A DNA stretch of 53,296 nucleotides from Streptomyces silvae. GTDB taxonomy: Bacteria > Actinomycetota > Actinomycetes > Streptomycetales > Streptomycetaceae. The position numbers and the translations under genes are program-made. Of this stretch, positions 7,783 to 17,570 are shown piece after piece. The stretch is from NCBI RefSeq assembly GCF_016745505.1, contig NZ_JAERUC010000057.1, positions 1-53,296 of the forward strand. Direction: 5' to 3'. The notes under the pieces were generated by a model. It saw only the letters and a list, made by a program, of their open reading frames with translations, did no database searches and was not told the DNA's origin. Numbering within the stretch: the first letter of the stretch is position 1; the number at the start of each line of letters is the position of its first letter.

Positions 7783-8508
7783 ATGCAGCAGGACGGAACG
7801 CAGCAGGACCAGATCAAGCAGAACCCCGCTCCCTTCGGCGGCCTGAGCCGACGAGGCTTCCTCGGCGGCGTCGGCACGGTCGCGCTCGCCACGGCGTCCG
7901 GGCTGCTGCTGCCCGGCACCGCCAGCGCCGCCACCACCATCACCACCAGCCAGACCGGCACCGACGGCATGTACTACTCGTTCTGGACCGACGGCGGCGG
8001 CTCCGTCTCCATGACGCTCAACGGCGGCGGTAGCTACAGCACCCAGTGGACCAACTGCAACAACTTCGTCGCCGGTAAGGGATGGAACGCCGGCGGGCGC
8101 AGGACGGTCCGCTACAACGGCTACTTCAACCCGTCGGGTAACGGCTACGGCTGCCTCTACGGCTGGACGTCGAACCCGCTGGTGGAGTACTACATCGTCG
8201 ACAACTGGGGCAGCTTCCGGCCCACCGGCGAGTACAGGGGCACCGTCTCCAGTGACGGCGGCACATACGACATCTACAAGACGACGCGGTACAACGCCCC
8301 CTCCGTCGAGGGCACCCGTACCTTCGACCAGTACTGGAGTGTCCGGCAGTCGAAGGTGACCAGTGGCTCCGGCACCATCACCACCGGCAATCACTTCGAC
8401 GCCTGGGCGCGCGCGGGCATGAACATGGGCCAGTTCAAGTACTACATGATCATGGCCACCGAGGGCTACCAGAGCAGCGGGAGCTCGAACATCACGGTCA
8501 GCGGCTGA
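7783..8508 (+). CDS. xlnC: Secreted GH11 endo-1,4-beta-xylanase (XlnC-like, Tat substrate)
   Basis: 241 aa: a Tat signal peptide with SRRGFLGGV at residues 22-30, probable cleavage after TASA (residue 49), then a single GH11 jelly-roll domain without a carbohydrate-binding module. The nucleophile is Glu135 ([10 protein letters not shown]) and the acid/base Glu227 ([10 protein letters not shown]). S. lividans XlnC has the same size and Tat export, so this is taken as its counterpart. ATG 7783 is preceded by GGGAGAA. The enzyme cuts beta-1,4-xylan internally outside the cell; products feed the BxlEFG importer. Followed by a hairpin terminator. Confidence 0.95.
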   Translation: MQQDGTQQDQIKQNPAPFGGLSRRGFLGGVGTVALATASGLLLPGTASAATTITTSQTGTDGMYYSFWTDGGGSVSMTLNGGGSYSTQWTNCNNFVAGKGWNAGGRRTVRYNGYFNPSGNGYGCLYGWTSNPLVEYYIVDNWGSFRPTGEYRGTVSSDGGTYDIYKTTRYNAPSVEGTRTFDQYWSVRQSKVTSGSGTITTGNHFDAWARAGMNMGQFKYYMIMATEGYQSSGSSNITVSG

Positions 8509-8528
8509 CATCTGTCCGGCGATCAACC

Positions 8529-8565
8529 GGTTGCGGGCCCCGTCCTCGTGGCGGGTCCCGCAACC
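8529..8565. terminator. Hairpin terminator after xlnC
   Basis: GGTTGCGGG (8529-8537) pairs with CCCGCAACC (8557-8565), 21 nt after the xlnC stop. No T tract, as is usual for Streptomyces. Confidence 0.7.
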
Positions 8566-8615
8566 GCGGCGATCTCCCAGCCCACCGGCACGGGACCGAC
8601 GCCTGGTTTCCTTGC

Positions 8616-9060
8616 TCAGCCGCTGAAGGCGGGGTAGTCGGTACAGCCCTCTGCGTGGCCGGCGTAACGGGTCTCCCGGTCGGCCTGGGCCAGTGGGTGG
8701 CCCTGCGCGAAGCGCCCGACCAGGTCAGGGTTGGCGAGGAAGGGGGCGCCGAAGGAGACCGCGTCCCCGACGCCGTGGCCGAGGATCTCGTTGCCGAGGG
8801 CCTGAGTGAAGCCGAGGTCGGCGACGATGTTGCCCCGGTGGTGGGCGCGGTGGCGGGAGAAGAGGGCGATGCGTTCCTCGATGGTGCCGGGGGCGCCCAT
8901 GAGATGCAGATAGGCCAGGTTGCTGCCGTTGAGCTTCTTGAGCAGCTGGTCGTAGCCGGCGAGTGTCTCCTCGTCCGCGGTGAACGCGGTTCCACTGGTC
9001 CGGCCCGGCGACATTTTCACGGCGACGCGATCACTGCTCCTGACTTCGCCGAGGAATGAA
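8616..9060 (-). pseudogene. C-terminal relic of an OYE-family NADH:flavin oxidoreductase
   Basis: About 145 residues in one frame match the C-terminal third of Old Yellow Enzyme-type alkene reductases: FLGEV...DRVAVKMSPG, NLAYLHLMGAPG, IVADLGFTQALG, AVSFGAPFLANPDLV and the ending AEGCTDYPAFSG. A complete enzyme has about 360 residues; the first two thirds of the TIM barrel and the start codon region are missing, and upstream of about 9060 the frame loses all resemblance. I call it a 5'-truncated pseudogene. It sits between xylanase and ABC genes with no functional link, which suggests an old deletion at this place. Confidence 0.75.
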
Positions 9061-9184
9061 GGACGTGCCCGTCGCCGGCCGGCGGGGTGAAACCGCCCGG
9101 CCTCGTCCGCTGACCGCCACGGCGAGGCCGTGCGCGCAGTGAGGTAGGACGGGCCAGCGCTGGGCGGATCCACAACCGGCGCCG

Positions 9185-9385
9185 GTGCGTGCGGGGAGTC
9201 ACCGCAAACGGCAGGCGGGTGGTCGCGATGCCGCCGCGGGTGGGGGGCAGAGCGCTGACCGAACCACACGTCGGCTGGTCGGTCGACCCCATGGCTCACT
9301 CGCGCTTCCACGTCCGCAGTTGGCACCGTCCGCAGGGCGCGGCCAAGGGTCTCGCCCGTTCGTACGGCGTGCACAAGATGTGTGA
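9185..9385 (+). pseudogene. Degenerate SDR gene relic
   Basis: Positions 9185-9236 align without gaps to 6361-6412 of the SDR gene (42 of 52 bases equal) and give the similar peptide VTANGRRVVAMPP against FAANGYRVVAMSP. Further on, the same frame reads PQGAAKGLARSYGVHKM (about 9322-9380), which resembles the helix after the SDR active site. The segment between is far too short for a functional enzyme and there is no start with an RBS. Probably the decayed remains of a related SDR. The rest of 9061-9406 holds nothing I recognise. Confidence 0.45.
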
Positions 9386-9406
9386 CCCTGCGCGCGATGA
9401 CTCCCC

Positions 9407-9988
9407 TCAGTCGGTCGTGAACAGGCATCGGCGCACCAGCTCGAGGGCGCGCTCCGTGACGTTGTCGAGTGGGGCGCCCTGATCGACGGCGGAAAGCGCT
9501 GTGTGCAGCATGCCGGCGATCAGGTCGGCTGTGAGCGCGGGATCGGGCACACCGATCTCCCTGACGGCGGCGCGAAACGGTGCGACCTGCTCCCGATGGA
9601 GTTCCATCATGCGTTCCTTGCAGGCGGCATGAAGATCGGCGTTCATGAGAGCGGCTGCGGGACGGTGTGCGCCTTCAGCGCCCAAGCGGAGGCTCTCTCT
9701 GAAGAACGCCTCCACGCGTTCCACGGCGTCGGCCGCGTCCGCCATGGCGTCGGCGAGTGCCTCGTTCGACCGGCGGAAGGCTTCTTCGACGATGGTCGCG
9801 AGCAAGGCCACGGACGAGTCGAAGTACTGGTAGACGCTGGAGCGGGCCAAGCCCACGCGGGCGCCGACCGCCGCAGGGGATACGGCAGCGGCGCCCTCGT
9901 TCACCAGGATGTCGATCGCTGCTCGGATCAGCGCCTCGCGCTGGCGGACACGGTGCTCTGCGACAGTCGAGGCGTTGATCTTCGGCAT
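9407..9988 (-). CDS. TetR-family regulator of the adjacent ABC exporter
   Basis: 193-aa TetR protein: helix-turn-helix at about residues 36-56 (AVSPAAVGARVGLARSSVYQYF), then a helical regulatory domain with HTALSAVDQGAP near the C-terminus. It is the third gene of a minus-strand unit, 58 nt behind the ATPase gene, so it is probably co-transcribed with and represses the ABC transporter. The ligand is not evident. Confidence 0.87.
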   Translation of the reverse strand: MPKINASTVAEHRVRQREALIRAAIDILVNEGAAAVSPAAVGARVGLARSSVYQYFDSSVALLATIVEEAFRRSNEALADAMADAADAVERVEAFFRESLRLGAEGAHRPAAALMNADLHAACKERMMELHREQVAPFRAAVREIGVPDPALTADLIAGMLHTALSAVDQGAPLDNVTERALELVRRCLFTTD

Positions 9989-10046
9989 GCTGGGCGGACT
10001 CCGGGGTGGCGGACGGTTCGGGTGGCGAGCCGGCCCGCGGTCCCTG

Positions 10047-10763
10047 TCAGGAAAGGCGACCGTCGACCATTTCGTACACCCGGTCGGCAGCGTCCATTAT
10101 CGCCGTGTCGTGGGTGACCATGACCGTAGCCGTCCCACGCTCGTGGGTCTGTTCGGAAATCAGCCGCACAGCCTCGGCCGACCGTGCGCGATCGAGTGCC
10201 GAGGTGGGCTCGTCGACCAGCAGGACGGCAGGTGAGGTCATGAGGGCACGGGCCAGGCCGGCACGCTGACGTTCGCCTCCGGACAGCTGGTGCGGCCGCG
10301 AGCCGGCGCGGTGCGAGAGGCCGACCGCCTCGATCAGTTCGGCAGCTCGTGCACGGGCCGTCGCGTCCAGGCGTCCGTCGATGTGCAACGGGAGCAGGAG
10401 CTGTTCCTTCACGGTGAGTGAGCTCAGCAGGTTCGACTGTTGGAAGACGAAGCCGATGTGACGACGGCGGGCCGCGGTGCGCTGTTTGTCGGACAGGGTG
10501 GTCAGCTCGGTGCCGGCAATGTCGACGGTGCCGGAGGTGGGCCGCTGCAGGCCACCGGCCACCGCGAGGAGACTGGACTTGCCGGAGCCCGAGGGGCCGA
10601 CGACGGCGACGAACTCACCGGGGGCGACCTGCAGGGAGACCCGGTCGAGAGCGGTGACGGCGGTGTCGCCGTCTCCCAGGGTGAGGGTGACTTCGAGCAG
10701 CTGCAGCTCGGCTCCGGCTGCGATGTCCGAAGCGGTACGGGGGCCGGTGGCGGGGACGGTCAT
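10047..10763 (-). CDS. ABC transporter ATP-binding protein (LolD/MacB type)
   Basis: 238-aa nucleotide-binding subunit. Walker A GPSGSGKSS at residues 56-64, Q-loop in FVFQQSNLL, signature LSGGERQR, Walker B VLLVDEPTSALD, and the H-loop VTHD. The sequence type belongs with the LolD/MacB group that energises FtsX-like permeases. Its ATG (10763) overlaps the permease stop (TGA 10762-10760), so the two subunits are translationally coupled. Probable role: extrusion of a lipid, peptide or drug across the membrane. Confidence 0.92.
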   Translation of the reverse strand: MTVPATGPRTASDIAAGAELQLLEVTLTLGDGDTAVTALDRVSLQVAPGEFVAVVGPSGSGKSSLLAVAGGLQRPTSGTVDIAGTELTTLSDKQRTAARRRHIGFVFQQSNLLSSLTVKEQLLLPLHIDGRLDATARARAAELIEAVGLSHRAGSRPHQLSGGERQRAGLARALMTSPAVLLVDEPTSALDRARSAEAVRLISEQTHERGTATVMVTHDTAIMDAADRVYEMVDGRLS

Positions 10764-11887
10764 CGGGTGGCTCCCAGGGCAGTCAGGGGGTCGACGGCGG
10801 TGATGCGGCGGACGGCGACGACGGCACCTACGGCTCCGAGGCCGATCAGGAGCCCGGAGGAGATGGCGATGGCCGGGGCAGAGAGGGAGAAGGGCGCCTT
10901 GCCGATCATCGCGCTTCCCAGGGCCAGTCCAACTGCGGTGCCGACGGCCGTCGCCCCGACGAGGACCGCGACGACCTGGGCGAGCGCGTCACGCAGGATG
11001 TAGCCGGTGGATGCGCCGAGCGCCTTCAGAAGGGCGATCTCGGCCTTGCGCTGCACGGTCCACACGGTGAAGAACGCGCCGATGACAAGTGCGGAGATCG
11101 CGTAGAGGAAGCCCTTGATCAGCGCCATCGTGCTCGACTCGGCCGCGTAGCCGGGGGACGCGCCGAAGGCTTCTTCCTTGGTGGCGGCGTGGGTGCCGGT
11201 GGCCTTTTCCACATCGGCCACGTCGGCACCCGGCTTCAGAGTCAGGGCCACAGCGGTCGCCTGCCCGCTCGCGGTCTCGGGCAGCTCCCCGGGCAAGCCG
11301 TAGTGAAGGTGTCGCCACGTTTCGAGGGTGGAATAGGCGACACCGATGTGACCGTAGGAGATGGTCTCGTCCACCAGACCCACCACCTTCAGCTGCACCG
11401 CGCTCTTGTCAGCGGTGAGGACATCCCCGATCTCCACTCCCGTGTCGGCGATCTCCCGGGTGATGAGAACACCGTCACTGCCCTCCTTCAAGCGCTCACC
11501 CTTGGTCGGGTCGGGCGCCAGGGAGGAGTCCGGTGCCATACCGAAGACCGCGAGGTTGATCTGTTCGCCCTTCTCGGCTCCCACGGTCACCTGGGCGTTG
11601 GCCAGGGTGTTCCCGAAGGGCTCCGCCTGCTCCACCCCGGGGGCCCTGCCCCAGGCCTGCCAGTCAGCCTGTCCGACCGTCGAGCGCGAGAACTGCTCAC
11701 TGGTCGCCTTCTCGTCAAAGGCGAAGTGGCTCACGGGAAGGGCGCGCAGACCGGATATACCGGCGTCTGCCAGGCCGGAGGCCAGTCCGGACAGAAGCAC
11801 GCCGAGTACGGCGATGAGTGCGACGACCGCGCCCATCAGTGCGAAACGACCGCGCGCGAAGCGCAGGTCGCGTAGGGCGAGGAACAC
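10760..11887 (-). CDS. FtsX/MacB-type ABC transporter permease
   Basis: 375-aa membrane subunit with one N-terminal transmembrane helix (residues about 16-38), a large extracytoplasmic domain of about 200 residues, and three C-terminal helices (GFLYAISALVIGAFF, AVLVGATAVGTAVGLALG, LLIGLGAVGAVVAV), the usual FtsX layout. I take the GTG at 11887 (VFLALRDLRFARGRF), with GGAG 6 nt upstream; a GTG at 11899 is in frame but has no RBS. First gene of the permease-ATPase-TetR unit. Substrate unknown. Confidence 0.88.
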   Translation of the reverse strand: MFLALRDLRFARGRFALMGAVVALIAVLGVLLSGLASGLADAGISGLRALPVSHFAFDEKATSEQFSRSTVGQADWQAWGRAPGVEQAEPFGNTLANAQVTVGAEKGEQINLAVFGMAPDSSLAPDPTKGERLKEGSDGVLITREIADTGVEIGDVLTADKSAVQLKVVGLVDETISYGHIGVAYSTLETWRHLHYGLPGELPETASGQATAVALTLKPGADVADVEKATGTHAATKEEAFGASPGYAAESSTMALIKGFLYAISALVIGAFFTVWTVQRKAEIALLKALGASTGYILRDALAQVVAVLVGATAVGTAVGLALGSAMIGKAPFSLSAPAIAISSGLLIGLGAVGAVVAVRRITAVDPLTALGATR

Positions 11888-12129
11888 AGGAGTCTCCACG
11901 TGTTGCTGGATGGTGAGGCAGCGAGCATCCGGCGGCGCGCAGAGGGCGCTTTACCGCAACTTGACGACGCTCTTGTCGGCATCATAGAGGATGTAATCGA
12001 CGCGCGTGTCGGCAAGTGGTGTGCCGGTCCGCGTCGCTCTCCCGGCCGCCCGATCCGCCACAGGAATCAGCCAGACGTCAGCGCTTCGGCGAACGCGGCC
12101 AAGGCGTCCCGGGGGTCGGCTTCCTGACG

Positions 12130-12181
12130 CACGACGATGTGAGGGCCGGGCACGCATGTGCCCGGCCCTCACATCGTCGTG
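12130..12181. terminator. Perfect 24-bp hairpin
   Basis: 12130-12153 is the exact reverse complement of 12158-12181, with the loop GCAT. The stem is GC-rich (CACGACGATGTGAGGGCC...). It lies about 240 nt upstream of the permease start, facing the end of the xlnA side, and most likely insulates transcripts in both directions. Confidence 0.75.
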
Positions 12182-12564
12182 CTCGGATCGGGCAGGACCG
12201 GGGCAGATCGTGCCACCTGCAGCCGCAACTCCACGACTGTCGGGTGGCCCCCGGGACCCGGGTTGCGTTGCAACCGGACGTCGCCGGTAATTCTCCCGGC
12301 AGGGCCCTCGGCCTCCGCCCTTGACTCATCGCCGTAGGCGGTGCGGCTGATCAGCCGGGCGCGGCCCGCGTCGGGTCCGGCGTCCTGTCGGTATCCACCG
12401 CCGCCGCCTCGACGGGCCCCGGATTCACTGCGCGAGCATGCCGGTCCCCGGGTCGCCGCCATCACGGCGGCGACCCGGGGACCGGTGACGGGTCTTCCCG
12501 AGGGGCGGGAGGAGCCGCACCTCAGGCCGTCATCGGTTCGGCCTTCCCCTCACGGTGGTGCCTG
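12182..12564. other. Intergenic region 3' of xlnA
   Basis: 383 nt with no gene I can support. A minus-strand frame (12465 to 12169) ends in the hairpin at 12130-12181 and could be the remnant of a small protein, but has no RBS or known motif. Holds the second hairpin described separately. Confidence 0.5.
12441..12485. terminator. Perfect 20-bp hairpin downstream of xlnA
   Basis: 12441-12460 pairs exactly with 12466-12485 around the loop ATCAC. It lies 80 nt past the xlnA stop on the minus strand and is the probable terminator of that gene. Confidence 0.75.
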
Positions 12565-14100
<1,536 letters not shown>

Positions 14101-14165
14101 TCAGTTCCTCAGACAGGGATGATTGAGGTAGCAGTGACGGGTCGTCAATACACCTTGCCGAGTCA

Positions 14166-14190
14166 GTTTCGATTAACGGTCCGAAACTTT
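14166..14190. promoter_or_regulatory. Xylan-regulon operator on the xlnA side
   Basis: GTTTCG (14166-14171) and CGAAAC (14182-14187) form a spaced inverted repeat; the right part continues as GAAACTTTC (14183-14191), a second, overlapping CGAAA-type dyad. It lies 170-195 nt upstream of the xlnA ATG, just before a TTGACG that could be its -35 box. Confidence 0.55.
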
Positions 14191-14357
14191 CTGGAGACCG
14201 GTGGGCGAGGATGGGCTCAAAGTCGCCGTCGGCGGGCCCCGCGGGCCGGGGCCCGGCTGCGGGCATCGACGCCGCCTGTGCAGCTCTTTTCTGTAGCGTG
14301 TACGCCCTGGCGCGCTCTGAGGGGAGGCGCCGTTTGTGGACAGTCCGGCGACAAGCC

Positions 14358-14386
14358 TTGACCGGAGAATCCCGCATCCCTAGCTT
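14358..14386 (+). promoter_or_regulatory. Candidate abfB promoter
   Basis: TTGACC (14358-14363), 17-nt spacer, TAGCTT (14381-14386). The palindrome at 14411-14426 would fall about 20 nt after the start of transcription, a good place for repression. Confidence 0.5.
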
Positions 14387-14410
14387 GTGGCGTCAAACCT
14401 TCCGGGAGGT

Positions 14411-14426
14411 GTCGAAACTTTCGAAC
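14411..14426. promoter_or_regulatory. Xylan-regulon palindrome upstream of abfB
   Basis: GTCGAAACTTTCGAAC, with a perfect 13-bp core TCGAAA-C-TTTCGA at 14412-14424. Same core as the xlnC palindrome read on the other strand. 81 nt before the abfB ATG. Confidence 0.72.
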
Positions 14427-14506
14427 CGTCACCGTCCCCACCCCGCGCACGTCCGCTCCGCCGCTCAATCAGGGCCCCTCACTCCAGTCCCCAGGAGGCG
14501 CAGCTC

Positions 14507-15973
14507 ATGTGGTATCCCCGCTTGTCCCCACCCCGGTCAAGACGCCTGCTCGCTGTACTCGCACCCTTGTTGCTCGTGGTCGCCTTCCTCGGTGCCCAGC
14601 CCGCCGCCGCGGCGACCGTGGACCCCAACGCCTCCTATGTGCTGGTCAATCGCAACAGTGGCAAGGCCCTGGACGTCTACAACCTGGCGACCGAGGACGG
14701 CGCTCGCGTCACCCAGTGGACCCGCAACGACCAGGCCCAGCAGCAGTGGCAGTTCGTCGACAGCGGAGACGGTTACTACCGCGTGAAGTCCCGCCACTCG
14801 GCCAAGGTGCTGGACGTCTACAACTGGTCGGCCGCGAACGGCGGCTCGATCGTCCAGTGGGCCGACCTGAACGCCACGAACCAGCAGTGGCGGCTGGCCG
14901 ACAGCTCGGACGGTTACGTGAGGTTGATCTCGCGCCACAGCGGCAAGGCACTCGAGGTGCAGGGTGCCTCCACCGCCGACAACGCGAACGTTGTCCAGTA
15001 CGACGACTGGGGCGGCACCAACCAGCAGTGGCGGCTGGTCAAGGCCGGCGACGACAGCTCCGGTTCGTGCGCACTGCCGTCGGCATACCGCTGGTCGTCG
15101 ACGGGCGCACTTGCGCAGCCGAAGGCAGGATGGGCCTCGCTCAAGGACTTCACCGTCGTCCCGTACGACGGCCGACAACTGGTCTACGCGACGACGCACG
15201 ACACCGGGACGAGATGGGGTTCCATGAACTTCAACCTGTTCTCCGACTGGTCACAGATGGCTTCGGCCGGCCAGAACGCGATGTCGACCGCCACGGTCGC
15301 TCCCACGCTCTTCTACTTCGCGCCGAAGGACATCTGGGTGCTCGCCTACCAGTGGGGCGGAACCGCCTTCTCCTACCGGACGTCGAGCGACCCGACCAAT
15401 CCGAACGGGTGGTCTGCCCCGCAGACACTCTTCTCCGGCAGCATCGCCGACTCCGGAACGGGACCCATAGACCAGGCGCTCATCGGGGACGGGACGAACA
15501 TGTACCTGTTCTTCGCCGGTGACAACGGCAAGATCTACCGGGCCAGCATGCCGATCGGTAACTTCCCGGGCAGCTTCGGCGCGACCTCCACGGTGGTCAT
15601 GAGCGACACGACGAACAACTTGTTCGAAGCCCCGCAGGTATACAAGCTGGAGGGCCAGAACCGCTACCTCATGATCGTCGAGGCGATCGGCTCACGGGGC
15701 CGCTACTTCCGCTCGTTCACGGCCACCAGCCTGAACGGCGCGTGGACACCCCAGGCCGCGACCGAGAGCAACCCCTTCGCCGGCAAGGCCAACAGCGGAG
15801 CGTCCTGGACCAATGACATCAGCCATGGCGAACTGATCCGCACCAGCCCCGATCAGACCATGACCGTCGATCCCTGCAATCTGCAGTTGCTCTACCAGGG
15901 GCGTAGCCCCGACTCCGGCGGCGACTACGGCCTCCTGCCCTACCGCCCGGGCCTGCTGACGCTGCAGCGCTGA
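14507..15973 (+). CDS. abfB: Secreted GH62 alpha-L-arabinofuranosidase with N-terminal CBM13 (AbfB-like)
   Basis: 488 aa: signal peptide to about residue 36 (QPAAAA), a CBM13 trefoil at about 38-185 with repeats QQQW, NQQW, NQQW, a short Ser-rich linker, then a GH62 five-bladed propeller beginning [10 protein letters not shown]. Catalytic-type residues are Asp214 (SLKDF), Asp322 (GPIDQ) and Glu374 (FEAPQVY). The catalytic part is very like S. lividans AbfB, but there the CBM13 order and detail should be compared. ATG 14507 has AGGAGG at 9 nt. It removes arabinose side chains from arabinoxylan and so opens the backbone to XlnA and XlnC. Confidence 0.94.
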   Translation: MWYPRLSPPRSRRLLAVLAPLLLVVAFLGAQPAAAATVDPNASYVLVNRNSGKALDVYNLATEDGARVTQWTRNDQAQQQWQFVDSGDGYYRVKSRHSAKVLDVYNWSAANGGSIVQWADLNATNQQWRLADSSDGYVRLISRHSGKALEVQGASTADNANVVQYDDWGGTNQQWRLVKAGDDSSGSCALPSAYRWSSTGALAQPKAGWASLKDFTVVPYDGRQLVYATTHDTGTRWGSMNFNLFSDWSQMASAGQNAMSTATVAPTLFYFAPKDIWVLAYQWGGTAFSYRTSSDPTNPNGWSAPQTLFSGSIADSGTGPIDQALIGDGTNMYLFFAGDNGKIYRASMPIGNFPGSFGATSTVVMSDTTNNLFEAPQVYKLEGQNRYLMIVEAIGSRGRYFRSFTATSLNGAWTPQAATESNPFAGKANSGASWTNDISHGELIRTSPDQTMTVDPCNLQLLYQGRSPDSGGDYGLLPYRPGLLTLQR

Positions 15974-16011
15974 TGACGTGACACGAGTCCGGCCCCAGGC
16001 CGGGGTCGGCG

Positions 16012-16042
16012 GGGCGGGCTCGGTCCCAGGCAGAGCCCGCCC
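16012..16042. terminator. Hairpin between abfB and the LacI gene
   Basis: GGGCGGGCTC (16012-16021) pairs with GAGCCCGCCC (16033-16042). A smaller dyad CCGGCC/GGCCGG lies just before it (about 15989-16003). The two genes are convergent, so it can serve both. Confidence 0.7.
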
Positions 16043-16146
16043 GGGTCACGCAAGAACATCAGCGCTCGCACGACGACGGGGCGCGGGGGCGGCCGACGTC
16101 CCGGCCCGACCGGTCCGCCGATGCCGTCCGATGCTCCCGGCCACGA

Positions 16147-17175
16147 CTAGCCAGGTACCGAAGTCCCTTCGCCCGGTGGCGCCGACGAGGCGCGTACCAC
16201 GAGTTCGGTGGCGAGTTCGATGTGGTGGGACTCGATCTTCTCGCCGTTGGCCAGGCGCAGGGCGGTGCGCAGCGCGGTTCCGCCCATCTCCCTCAGTGGC
16301 TGGCGCACGGTGGTCAGGGGCGGTGTGGTCATCCGGGCGAGGCTCGTGTCGTCGAAGCCGACCACGCTCAGATCTTCGGGAATGCGCAGACCGCGTGCAC
16401 GGGCGGTCTCGATGACACCGGCGGCGATCTCGTCGTTGCCGGCGAAGACCGCCGTTGGTGGCTCCTGCAGGCTCAGCAGAGCTGTGGCACCGAGCAGCCC
16501 GGTCTCGTAGGTGAAGTCTCCGGACCGGACGTAACCGTCGGGCACCTGCACGCCTTCCGCCTCCATGGCTGCGCGATAGCCGTGCGTGCGCGCCTGGTTG
16601 CACACGGCTGCGACCGGTCCGCCGAGATAGGCGATGCGGCGGTGGCCCAAGGAGAGCAGATGCCGGGTCGCGGTCAGGCCGCCGGTGAAGTTGGTCGCCC
16701 CGATGCTGTTGACCCGGCTGTCCGGCAGGTGCAGTGGGTCCAGCACGACCAGGGGCAGACCGGACCGGGCGAGTTCGTCCAGGTGTGCCGCGGTGTACAC
16801 GCTGGTGACCGCGATCACTGCGCGGCGCCCGGCTGAGACCAGGTCCCGGGCCCAGTGCGGGGCACGGGACGCCTTGCTGATCACCACCGAGGCCCCCGAC
16901 TCGGCCGCGGAGTCGATGATGCCTTCCAGGGTCTCGGCCACGTACGACTTGAGGCCCCCCTTGAACTGCACCTCGATCGTCGGGATCTCGGCGGCCTCGG
17001 TGTGGCGGAACACGGGTGCGAGGTAGTGGTGCTGGTGCAGCAGTTCCTGCACCCGGGTACGAGTGTGCGGCGCCACGTCACCGCGACCGTTGACCACTTT
17101 GGACACGGTCGCGACGGAGACCCCAGCCGCTTGGGCGATGTCCGCCAAAGTGGTGCGCCTGGCGTTCGGTCGCAT
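16147..17175 (-). CDS. bxlR: LacI-family repressor of xylan/xylo-oligosaccharide genes (BxlR-like)
   Basis: 342 aa. N-terminal LacI helix-turn-helix TTLADIAQAAGVSVATVSKV (residues 8-27) with the hinge region after RTRVQELL; periplasmic-binding-protein-like effector core with GHRRIAYLGGP, AVFAGNDEIAAG and SVVGFDDTSLARM. ATG 17175 preceded by GAGGGG. It is divergent from bxlEFGA, and dyads of the LacI type lie between the two (17354-17368, 17507-17518). Expected to hold the importer and probably the extracellular enzymes repressed until xylobiose or xylose binds. The name bxlR is by position and family. Confidence 0.85.
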   Translation of the reverse strand: MRPNARRTTLADIAQAAGVSVATVSKVVNGRGDVAPHTRTRVQELLHQHHYLAPVFRHTEAAEIPTIEVQFKGGLKSYVAETLEGIIDSAAESGASVVISKASRAPHWARDLVSAGRRAVIAVTSVYTAAHLDELARSGLPLVVLDPLHLPDSRVNSIGATNFTGGLTATRHLLSLGHRRIAYLGGPVAAVCNQARTHGYRAAMEAEGVQVPDGYVRSGDFTYETGLLGATALLSLQEPPTAVFAGNDEIAAGVIETARARGLRIPEDLSVVGFDDTSLARMTTPPLTTVRQPLREMGGTALRTALRLANGEKIESHHIELATELVVRASSAPPGEGTSVPG

Positions 17176-17570
17176 CGGTTCCCCTCGGTTGTACGTTCAC
17201 TGGTGCGCTGTGCCGCCGGTGGCACCGGCAACACCTGTGGAACCGGTCAACCTTACGCCAACCCGGTACCGAGTCCTCCGGACGCGGGGGTGGCCTGCAT
17301 CAACAGTGGGAAAGCCGTGATCGTCACTTCGTTCTCCGCTTCTGACGATGATTCCGAAACTGTTTCGGTTGCTTTCGAGGCTGGACGAGTGCTGGTCCCA
17401 CTTGATGCAGAGCAGCGGATTCAGGCCCGACTGAGCTTGCCTGCACGCGTCTTGACAGGGCGTCATGCCGAAACCTAATTTGCATGCACAGAGCTCGGAG
17501 AAAGCTGTTTTCGAAAACCTTTCACCACGACTCACGAGAAGCCGGTGGCTCTCGAGTGCGGAGAAACGAC
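17176..17570. promoter_or_regulatory. bxlR-bxlE divergent control region
   Basis: 395 nt without a gene. It includes a perfect 15-bp palindrome CCGAAACTGTTTCGG (17354-17368), a promoter TTGACA (17452-17457), 18-nt spacer, TAATTT (17476-17481), with a CGAAA half-site in the spacer, and a perfect 12-bp palindrome GTTTTCGAAAAC (17507-17518) downstream of it, 52 nt before the bxlE ATG. A frame open from 17484 is read through this site but lacks a credible start. Confidence 0.75.

Noticed and set aside
7506..8033. GTG frame with GGAGG ahead of xlnC
   Set aside because: Overlaps the xlnC start in another frame, third-position bias is absent before 7783 and no family resemblance; may only be part of the leader.
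11951..12172. Minus-strand 73-aa frame ending DYILYDADKSVVKLR
   Set aside because: The tail faintly recalls endonuclease/exonuclease/phosphatase proteins, but nothing else does, there is no start signal and the frame begins inside a terminator hairpin.
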